Assembly: GCA_937900675.1 (NCBI GenBank)
Contig: CALCEA010000108.1
Span: 1 to 5,614, forward strand
Origin: an uncultured Chitinophagaceae bacterium
Lineage (GTDB): Bacteria > Bacteroidota > Bacteroidia > Chitinophagales > Chitinophagaceae
DNA length: 5,614 nucleotides
Reading direction: 5' to 3'
The position numbers and the translations under genes were made by a program. Position 1 is the stretch's first letter. Every line of letters begins with the position of its first letter. Positions 1 through 5,614 of the stretch are shown here, piece after piece. The notes below the pieces were generated by a model. That model did not search any database, was not told the DNA's origin, and was given only the letters and a program-made list of their open reading frames with translations.

Positions 1-260
1 TGTATAAATTATATATTTTAAATGTAATATGAAAGTTAACTCAGTAATTTGAAATTAGTACTAGAATTATTTCTTAACATAAAAATGTGATGTTATATTA
101 CGTTATAAAATAATAACTCGATTTAATTCATATGTAAGTTATTGGTTTTCTGAATTAGCTCTATGGTATCAAAAATTAATCCATAGTTATATCTTAAAAA
201 ACCTCTGCTTCTAAAAGATCAAATTGAGGTTTACTCCTGAGAGTTAAAATGTAACGCATT
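1..260. other. Non-coding leader upstream of the gldL-like operon
   Basis: All three forward frames entering from the left edge close within about 30 bases, and the reverse strand is dense in stops, so no gene is supported here. The stretch is very AT-rich and must contain the promoter if the four genes form one unit starting at 261. I looked for the Bacteroidota promoter pattern (TTTG or TTG near -33 and TAnnTTTG near -7) and found only poor matches, for example TTG at 142-144 followed by TATGGTAT at 162-169, which is too weak to call. The only clear structure is the inverted repeat at 199-232. Confidence 0.6.
199..232. repeat. 7-bp perfect inverted repeat in the leader
   Basis: AAACCTC at 199-205 is the exact reverse complement of GAGGTTT at 226-232, with a 20-base AT-rich loop between. 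It lies 28 bases before the first start codon. It is not followed by a T tract, so it does not look like an intrinsic terminator on the + strand. On the transcript it could form a weak hairpin, or on DNA it could be a half-site pair for a regulator. An arm of seven in an AT-rich leader may also arise by chance, although these arms hold more G/C than their surroundings. Confidence 0.3.
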
Positions 261-1742
261 ATGGCAAATAAAGGTACTAGCGCAAAAAAATTAGATATCC
301 TCAACCTATTTTATAGTTTAGGTGCAGTAGTTATTTTAATTGGAGTAATTGCCAAATTACTTGAATGGGAGGTTCAGGATATTTTTATGACGGTTGGACT
401 TACTATGGAGGCGGTTGTATTTGGTGTTTCTTCCATTAAATTTATCAATAAAGATCATAACGAATTAATATCAGAAGTTGAAGTTGATCATCATTTAAAA
501 CAAGAGGAAGATCTTAAAGTTGTTTCTTTTGAAACAGAAAAAATCAACGATCAGTTAATTCATAGTTATGTCTTACCACAGGCAATAGATAATAATGTCA
601 ATCAGTCAATATCCTTCCCCCAACAAGAAGCAAATATCTCTGTAACACAAGAACCAATCAATCAATTTGCGCCTGATCTTCTCTGGCAATTAGATAAATT
701 GGGTATTATATCCTTCCCCAAAGATATTTTTTATCAACCAGATTGGGCTTCATTAAGTGAAGAGCAATATGCGATGGTGTCTCAAATGTTTTTAGACTTA
801 TTTGGTAAAAAAGTAGTTCCCCAAAAAAATATTCCTCAACTGAAGTCTTATGATATAAGATTGCCAGAATCAGGCATTGGAGAGTTATCTATTGAACAGC
901 CTTCTATGATAAGCGAAGAGGGCTTGAAAGTAATTCTATTGGCCTTTAAGCCATATAGGTATAAAGGGTTCTTTGATCAATTTGTATTGTATTCTGAAGG
1001 TAATCATCATTTCATAAGAAATGCTAAATCGAATGAAATGCAGGTATTTACTGGAAGTTCATTGCCATTAAAAAATTACTGTCAAAAATTTCATTTAAAC
1101 GAATTAATTGTAAGCCCTTCTTTAGATTTTTTAGCTCCATTTATTAAGTTAAAAAATGAAATTCTTTTAGATTACTTAATTAAGCGTTTTGACAAGCAAA
1201 ATTCAGAGGCATTGGCTTTAATGGTTCAGATATTATTCGATAAGAATGATCAAACCAAATTATTTTTCATAGAAAAGTATAAATCATTAGAATATCATAT
1301 AGAAAGTGATCATTCATTAAAACAAATACAATCAATAATATTATTACTTGCTTCGTTTACTAACAAGCATATTGCTAAAGATGTATTTAGAAAAATTTTA
1401 GTTATACCTCAATTAGATAGGAAGGACTTTAAATTAGAAGAAAAGTTATCATTAAACATGGATAACATTCTATTAGAAGATAATAGGGTGTATGAATATT
1501 TTGAAATTTTTGATGAGCAATATATTCAAAATTGTAAATCAATGTTAGTGTTGCAGCAACAATTAATGGAATTGAAATTTGTTGATATATCTATTTTAAT
1601 AGATTTTTTTGATGCAGATAAAGAGAATTCTATTAAGGATATTTATAGTAAATATATAAGCTACATAAATAAATATGAAGTAACTCCTAATATTAAACAA
1701 GTTGAATTTGCATTAGCTTGTAAGAAATTATTATATAAGTAA
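261..1742 (+). CDS. gldL-like: GldL-like motor protein with large novel cytoplasmic domain
   Basis: Probable stator-type subunit of a proton-driven inner-membrane motor, 493 residues. The N-terminus matches the GldL membrane hairpin: helix 1 about residues 14-34 (NLFYSLGAVVILIG, then AKLLEWE) and helix 2 about 40-60 (GLTMEAVVFGVSS). Aligned from memory with Flavobacterium johnsoniae GldL (about 215 residues), Tyr18, Lys32 and Glu50 correspond to Tyr13, Lys27 and the proton-path Glu49, while GldL His30 is replaced by Glu35 and the inter-helix loop is about four residues shorter. Residues 62-135 form an acidic, Gln/Asn-rich linker. Residues about 136-300 look mixed alpha/beta, and 300-493 are mainly helical, possibly helical repeats; I recognise no family there. 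GldL topology would place all of this in the cytoplasm. It is about twice the usual GldL length. The gldM-like gene follows after 20 bases. The ATG at 261 is chosen because it gives the usual short GldL N-terminus; no Shine-Dalgarno is seen. Homology of the hairpin is well supported; the tail's function is unknown. Confidence 0.85.
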   Translation: MANKGTSAKKLDILNLFYSLGAVVILIGVIAKLLEWEVQDIFMTVGLTMEAVVFGVSSIKFINKDHNELISEVEVDHHLKQEEDLKVVSFETEKINDQLIHSYVLPQAIDNNVNQSISFPQQEANISVTQEPINQFAPDLLWQLDKLGIISFPKDIFYQPDWASLSEEQYAMVSQMFLDLFGKKVVPQKNIPQLKSYDIRLPESGIGELSIEQPSMISEEGLKVILLAFKPYRYKGFFDQFVLYSEGNHHFIRNAKSNEMQVFTGSSLPLKNYCQKFHLNELIVSPSLDFLAPFIKLKNEILLDYLIKRFDKQNSEALALMVQILFDKNDQTKLFFIEKYKSLEYHIESDHSLKQIQSIILLLASFTNKHIAKDVFRKILVIPQLDRKDFKLEEKLSLNMDNILLEDNRVYEYFEIFDEQYIQNCKSMLVLQQQLMELKFVDISILIDFFDADKENSIKDIYSKYISYINKYEVTPNIKQVEFALACKKLLYK

Positions 1743-1762
1743 TAAAAATATAAGATTCAATT

Positions 1763-3160
1763 ATGGCGGCAAGTGGAAATGGAGCGGATTTAAAAAGAAC
1801 ACAAATTGTTACATTATTGTATATCATATTTGTGTGCTTTTCTGTGTTGAATATTAAAATTTCCATTTTAGATTCTAACTCTTATTCCATAAAATCTTTT
1901 GAGATACTAGATGAAGAGAATAGAAAGAAGATTGAGCTAAGTAATACCATAATTCAAAATAATTTCAGTCAATTAGATACCAATGCAAAAGCGCATTCTT
2001 ATTTATTAATTAGAACAAGATTAAATCAGAGTTACAATAAGCTTAATGATATTTTAAATCTGATAAATTCTGAATTTAAAAAGCAAGGAAGGAGTTTGGA
2101 AACTGAGTTTAATAGAAGGAATTTAATTGAGAAAATATTAAAAAGTGATCAAGGGTTACCTATAATAAAGAAAGATTTGTTTGAATTATCTAAATATATC
2201 AATGAATCTCCATATAAGATACCATCATATTTAGAAGAATTTGTACCTATTGCAGATAGTATAGTGAACTTTAAAGGTAAAAAGCAATTATGGGACTCTT
2301 ATTTGTTTTTGCATAAGCCTACTGCGATGAATTATATGCAGTTGGTGAGAATTAAATTATTAATAACACATACTCAACTATTATACCAAGAAGCTGCTTT
2401 AAAAGAAATCGGATATCTACCTACTTTCTTTTCAAAGAAGAATCCTGCGTTATATGAGTTGAAGAATAATGTAAAAGTAATTGCTAGAGAAGCTAAAGAG
2501 CCAGTTCAGCAATATACTTCTACTGAAATGAAAAATACCAAAACAAGTGATATAGTCATTGACGATATTTTTAATAAAATTTTAAAAACGATTCATACTG
2601 AAAACATTTTTGCAGGGTTAAATACGACTTTGTTTAGTGAATTTGATTTTGAGATAGGAAAAGATGTAGACATTGAAATTACACCTAAAGTAAATATTGC
2701 TAGTGCTAATAAAAACTTTATTGCAAATTTCAATAGAGTAGGTGAGTACAATTTAAAATTTTATGATTTAAGATCAGGAACAAGAAAGTTACTTTTCGAA
2801 AAGAAAATTACCGCAAACAAATTACCAGATCCTATTTTAAGAGTTAAAGGTGAAAATTTGGGAAATTTTAATATAAGTATGAGAGATTTAGGTAATTCAG
2901 AAAGACTAGAAGCGAATTTATTTATTTATAATTTAAATTTTTTTCCAGGTAGAATAAATAGTTATAGGGTGCTAAGGGTTCATTCTGGAACGGATGCTGA
3001 ATCTGTAATCAATTATGGTGAAATATTTCAATCCAATACGCAGAGACTGATTGCTAATTTAGAGAAAAACGACTATATCATTTTTGATAACATTAATGTA
3101 GCATTATTTGATGGGACATCAAGAAAGCCACCGCCAATCATGTATAAAATTACCAACTAA
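1763..3160 (+). CDS. gldM-like: GldM-like motor shaft protein, shortened
   Basis: Probable inner-membrane-anchored periplasmic rotor/shaft partner of the preceding GldL-like protein, 465 residues against about 513 in F. johnsoniae GldM. The start resembles GldM (MAASG versus MAGGK), and the single helix at about 15-36 keeps the GldM pattern: Arg12, Tyr20 and Leu29-Asn30 match GldM Arg9, Tyr17 and the LN pair. Residues about 40-270 are helix-rich, as in GldM domain D1, but diverged. Residues about 288-351 look like one Ig-like domain (GEYNLKFYDLRSG). From LPDPIL (354-359) onward the protein follows the GldM C-terminal domain: the PDP hinge, LEANLFIYNLNFFPGRINSY, then QRLIANL, DNINVALFDG and a closing IMYKI, parallel to the family's LINSL, FENIKA, DG and ISFKI segments. 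Only one beta domain seems to fit between D1 and the C-terminal domain, so a D2-like domain is probably missing or reduced. The gene sits 20 bases after the gldL-like gene and 11 before the beta-helix/barrel gene, which fits an obligate complex. Confidence 0.85.
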   Translation: MAASGNGADLKRTQIVTLLYIIFVCFSVLNIKISILDSNSYSIKSFEILDEENRKKIELSNTIIQNNFSQLDTNAKAHSYLLIRTRLNQSYNKLNDILNLINSEFKKQGRSLETEFNRRNLIEKILKSDQGLPIIKKDLFELSKYINESPYKIPSYLEEFVPIADSIVNFKGKKQLWDSYLFLHKPTAMNYMQLVRIKLLITHTQLLYQEAALKEIGYLPTFFSKKNPALYELKNNVKVIAREAKEPVQQYTSTEMKNTKTSDIVIDDIFNKILKTIHTENIFAGLNTTLFSEFDFEIGKDVDIEITPKVNIASANKNFIANFNRVGEYNLKFYDLRSGTRKLLFEKKITANKLPDPILRVKGENLGNFNISMRDLGNSERLEANLFIYNLNFFPGRINSYRVLRVHSGTDAESVINYGEIFQSNTQRLIANLEKNDYIIFDNINVALFDGTSRKPPPIMYKITN

Positions 3161-3171
3161 ATATAATTTAA

Positions 3172-5277
3172 ATGAAGAAGCTGTACATATTATTATTCTT
3201 AATTACTAGCTCTGGAATGGTTGTTACTGCTCAAGACACAATTTCTGGAAATTACGACGAACTAGTGATTGCAAAGGGTAGGCATATTATTAATAGTATG
3301 GTAACTGTTAATAGTAGTTTAAAAGTAGATAGTGGTGCCAAAATAGAGTTTATTGATAATGGTACTTTGATATGTGGTGGTTTGGTTGAGATGATTGGTA
3401 ATAAGTATGACATTGAATTGTATGGAAAGAGAAATGCAGAGGGAGTGGGGCTTATTATTAATAATAATAATGAAAGAAGTATACTAATAAATAATGTGAT
3501 CTTTAGGGGACTTCAAATGCCATTATATTTTGATTTTGGTTGGAAACGAAATTTAGTTTCAATTACTCATAATAAATTTGAAAGAAATATTGGTAAAGTT
3601 TCTTTAATACAAGTACTTAATGCTCCTTTTGCAATCAATGACTCATTGTATGTACAATTTGAATTGACTGATAATATTTTTTCGGATAACAAGGCTGCAT
3701 TGTATTTTGAAGATTTAAAAAGTGATCAAATACATTTTGATATAAATCAAAACGTTTTTATTAATAACATGATATATGGTTCAAAGACATATAATATTGC
3801 GAATAATATGATTTATGGAAGAGTTGACCAAATGTATAAAAAATTTACACCTACAATTGAAAAGAATAGTTTCGTTAATAATAATCTTGTGGATATATTG
3901 ACTGACACGATAGTTCATTTAGCAAACATGGGTATTTATGGCACAGAAAAATCAATGATATTTAAAAATAATTACTGGGGAGATAATAATAAATATAAAA
4001 TTTACGAAGGCATATATGATCAAGAAAAAAACTATACTTTACCCAAATTGATTTTAGAGCCATATTTAAATCTTCCATTAAATAATATTCATACGCATGT
4101 TTATAGAATATTTAATGCTTTGAGTGGTATTGAAATACAAGATACATTGACTGGGTCAAATAATTTAAGATCATTTATATTTAGAAGTAATAAAGAAGTT
4201 GATTTTTCAAATATGATAGTAAAGTATATCAATTTAAAAAATGACACAACTTTGTTAGAAAATGAAATTAGATTAAAGTATAATACAACTTTAGTTGATA
4301 AGTTCAATGTAAAAATTGAACTTATAGAACCTTCCAGTTATAGTAGATATGGTGGTTATTTTTTATTCCAGAATATGACAGATTTTGAATATGTTTCATT
4401 GCCAGATATAAAAATTGGGTATAAAAAATACTTAGTTAAATATTATCTACAAAAAACTAAAATAGACTCAATCAATAATATAAAAGGACTTGAGGATTTA
4501 TCTGCTAAAAAACCATTTACAACACCAATATTTAAAAAACATTTTGAGTATTCTATTGCAACTGGAGGATCAATGTTTACAGGAACTATTAGCTCACCTT
4601 CTATTTTTAAAAATGAAGTTACTCTTAATAATAGCTTAATTGGAACTTATTATTTTACAAAAAATCTTAGCACATCATTGATGTTTTCCTATTTTAAACT
4701 AGGTAATATAGATTACAATTCGACTAATTTAGATGAAGTTGCAAGAGGTTTTCATTTTACAACTAATATGATAACATTAACCCCGTATATACAGTTTAGG
4801 GTTTCTGAAAGTGAAAATAATAAAAGAAATATATTTTATAATAGTTTCTTTGGAATTGGAATAGAAATGATAAAGTTTAATCCTACATCTTCATATAAAA
4901 ATGTTGTGTATGATTTACAGCCTTTAGGAACTGGCGGACAAACAATTGTTCCGGGAAAAACTCCATATTCTTTAAATACTTTAGGATTAATGCTTTCATA
5001 CAGGGCAAATGTTAATTTTTCCAACAAAAGTTCATTAGGTTTTATGTTGTCTTATCATAGAACCTTTTCTGATTACATAGATGATGTAGGTGCAGATCTT
5101 TATCCAGATCCTATTTTATTGTATGAAAAGAATAAAACCAATGGTGCTGCAGCAGTATTTTTCTCAAATCCAACCTCTGATTATATAACACCCGGTAGAC
5201 TAAGGAGTTCGCCAAGTAATCCATCAGATTCCTATATAACATTTAATTTAATCTATTCAAGAAAAATATTTAAATAA
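3172..5277 (+). CDS. Exported beta-helix protein with C-terminal PorG-like outer-membrane barrel
   Basis: Probable outer-membrane partner of the motor, 701 residues. Residues 1-20 form a Sec signal peptide (MKKLYILLFLI core, cleavage likely after VTA, leaving QDT). Residues about 25-285 are a right-handed parallel beta-helix: an opening IAKGRHI/DSGAKIEF cap, then repeated asparagine-ladder turns such as INNVIFRG, ITHNKFERN, LTDNIFSDN, INQNVFINN, IEKNSFVNNN, and the characteristic NYWGDNNK at 267-274. Residues about 295-440 are beta-rich and may be one or two Ig-like linker domains. From about 457 the pattern alternates as in a small barrel (FEYSIATGGSMFTG onward) and carries the PorG/DUF6089-type ending: TFSDYIDDVGADLYPDP (631-647), NGAAAVFFSN (657 onward), then SYITFNLIYSRKIF. 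PorG in type IX secretion is an outer-membrane barrel that contacts the PorK/PorN ring; stand-alone PorG is about the size of this last segment. The fusion and its place directly after gldM-like suggest a barrel coupled to this motor. The beta-helix could face the periplasm or bind glycan; its orientation is not shown by sequence. Confidence 0.8.
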   Translation: MKKLYILLFLITSSGMVVTAQDTISGNYDELVIAKGRHIINSMVTVNSSLKVDSGAKIEFIDNGTLICGGLVEMIGNKYDIELYGKRNAEGVGLIINNNNERSILINNVIFRGLQMPLYFDFGWKRNLVSITHNKFERNIGKVSLIQVLNAPFAINDSLYVQFELTDNIFSDNKAALYFEDLKSDQIHFDINQNVFINNMIYGSKTYNIANNMIYGRVDQMYKKFTPTIEKNSFVNNNLVDILTDTIVHLANMGIYGTEKSMIFKNNYWGDNNKYKIYEGIYDQEKNYTLPKLILEPYLNLPLNNIHTHVYRIFNALSGIEIQDTLTGSNNLRSFIFRSNKEVDFSNMIVKYINLKNDTTLLENEIRLKYNTTLVDKFNVKIELIEPSSYSRYGGYFLFQNMTDFEYVSLPDIKIGYKKYLVKYYLQKTKIDSINNIKGLEDLSAKKPFTTPIFKKHFEYSIATGGSMFTGTISSPSIFKNEVTLNNSLIGTYYFTKNLSTSLMFSYFKLGNIDYNSTNLDEVARGFHFTTNMITLTPYIQFRVSESENNKRNIFYNSFFGIGIEMIKFNPTSSYKNVVYDLQPLGTGGQTIVPGKTPYSLNTLGLMLSYRANVNFSNKSSLGFMLSYHRTFSDYIDDVGADLYPDPILLYEKNKTNGAAAVFFSNPTSDYITPGRLRSSPSNPSDSYITFNLIYSRKIFK

Positions 5278-5278
5278 C

Positions 5279-5614
5279 ATGAAAAAGTATATTTTATTTT
5301 TATCTTTAATAGTTTTAATAAGTTGTAATAAAAGTGAATTTTTGAACGATATTAATTTTCAAAAATACTTGCTTTCGGGTTCAGGGAACTACCATAATAC
5401 TGAACATACATGGTATTTAGATTCGTTAGTAATTAATAATACTCCATTAAAATTAACTGCAAAAGATAAGCTATATAACAAAGTATTTTATGCTAATGGC
5501 AGTTTCAAAGATAGCGATGGTTACACTGGAAAATGGGATATAACTTCATTAAATGAACTCACTGTTTCTTTAAAAAACAATAATAACAATTCTTATATTG
5601 AAACGAAGTCGCAA
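5279..5614 (+). CDS. Lipoprotein, lipocalin-like, 3' end outside window
   Basis: An open frame of 112 codons begins with ATG one base after the stop of the barrel gene and is still open at the window edge, so the protein is incomplete. The N-terminus is a lipoprotein signal: MKKYILFLSLIVLISC, with lipobox LISC and the lipidated Cys at residue 16. The following residues (NKSEFLND) do not give a clear retention rule for Bacteroidota. The mature part is beta-rich and has the outline of small lipocalin-like Bacteroidota lipoproteins: TWYLDSLVINN, then FYANGSFKDSDGYTGKWDI, then LNELTVSL. That resemblance is from pattern only and is tentative. The one-base gap implies co-translation with the barrel gene. 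Canonical type IX systems also have a motor-associated lipoprotein (GldK/PorK), but nothing here resembles GldK's sulfatase-modifying-factor-like fold; it may be an accessory or cargo-side lipoprotein. Confidence 0.75.
   Translation, partial: MKKYILFLSLIVLISCNKSEFLNDINFQKYLLSGSGNYHNTEHTWYLDSLVINNTPLKLTAKDKLYNKVFYANGSFKDSDGYTGKWDITSLNELTVSLKNNNNNSYIETKSQ

Larger units (their letters stand above)
261..5614 (+). other. Probable four-gene operon: motor pair, outer-membrane barrel, lipoprotein
   Basis: Four same-strand genes are separated by 20, 11 and 1 bases, with no terminator-like hairpin in any gap, after a 260-base non-coding leader. Known type IX core operons run gldK-gldL-gldM-gldN; here the order is gldL-like, gldM-like, PorG-like fusion, lipoprotein. 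The order of products follows the envelope from inner membrane through periplasm to outer membrane. The 3' end of the operon is outside the window, so additional members, including gldN- or gldK-like genes, cannot be excluded. Confidence 0.7.

Noticed and set aside
45..51. TAATTTG, similar to a Bacteroidota -7 element
   Set aside because: One base short of TAnnTTTG, no matching -33 TTG at the right distance inside the window, and it lies over 200 bases from the start codon.
249..254. ATG directly followed by TAA ahead of the first gene
   Set aside because: A start-stop pair of this kind is expected by chance in AT-rich DNA and there is no ribosome-site support.
607..717. ATATCCTTCCCC repeated at about 609 and 708
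   Set aside because: Each copy encodes ISFP in the GldL-like linker; the flanks differ and there are only two copies, so it is not a repeat element.
261..3160. MotAB, ExbBD or ZorAB identity for the motor pair
   Set aside because: The first protein has a two-helix GldL hairpin rather than the three or four helices of MotA/ExbB/ZorA families, and the second ends in a GldM-type domain with the PDP hinge rather than a peptidoglycan-binding OmpA-like or ExbD domain.
4101..4307. Reverse-strand open frame of 68 codons
   Set aside because: It lies wholly inside the beta-helix/barrel gene, has no recognisable motif, and its Leu/Ile/Lys-rich content is what the antisense of AT-rich coding DNA gives.
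4836..5027. Reverse-strand open frame of 63 codons
   Set aside because: Antisense to the barrel domain, with no domain features or plausible start context; a shadow of the real gene.
2825..5118. Identical 15-base stretch (CCAGATCCTATTTTA) at 2825-2839 and 5104-5118
   Set aside because: Both copies encode PDPIL in frame inside unrelated domains (GldM hinge and barrel ending) and the match stops at once on both sides; coincidence of a shared peptide and biased codon use is enough.
1..5614. CRISPR array, tRNA/rRNA, insertion sequence or integrase
   Set aside because: No regularly spaced repeats, cloverleaf-like segments, transposase motifs or terminal inverted repeats were seen on either strand.

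Overview
The window is strongly AT-rich and carries four genes, all on the + strand, packed head to tail with gaps of 20, 11 and 1 bases. No Shine-Dalgarno sequence is evident before any of them. Base composition, lack of Shine-Dalgarno sites and protein families (GldL, GldM and PorG-type barrels, all belonging to the Bacteroidota type IX secretion/gliding apparatus) point to a low-GC member of the Bacteroidota. The genus cannot be told from this window.

Layout: 1-260 is non-coding and probably holds the promoter/leader. 261-1742 encodes a divergent GldL homologue: two N-terminal membrane helices with the key motor residues, then about 430 residues of cytoplasmic domain that I do not recognise. 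1763-3160 encodes a GldM homologue: short cytoplasmic N-terminus with the conserved Arg, one membrane helix, a helical periplasmic region, and two C-terminal beta domains ending in a recognisable GldM C-terminal domain. 3172-5277 encodes an exported protein that joins a right-handed parallel beta-helix to a C-terminal outer-membrane barrel resembling PorG (DUF6089 type). 5279 to the window end is the start of a lipoprotein gene with a lipocalin-like look; it is cut by the window edge.

Inferred joint role: GldL and GldM form the proton-driven inner-membrane rotary motor that powers type IX secretion and gliding, and PorG is an outer-membrane barrel associated with the PorK/PorN ring that this motor acts upon. 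The canonical order is gldK-gldL-gldM-gldN. Here gldL-like comes first, after a non-coding stretch, gldK is absent upstream within the window, and the slot after gldM holds a beta-helix/PorG-like fusion and a lipoprotein. The cluster therefore looks like a compact, repurposed motor-to-outer-membrane machine, distinct from the housekeeping type IX system. What it moves, exports or senses is unknown. The unusually long cytoplasmic tail on the GldL-like stator and the beta-helix on the barrel are the two parts most likely to give it specificity.
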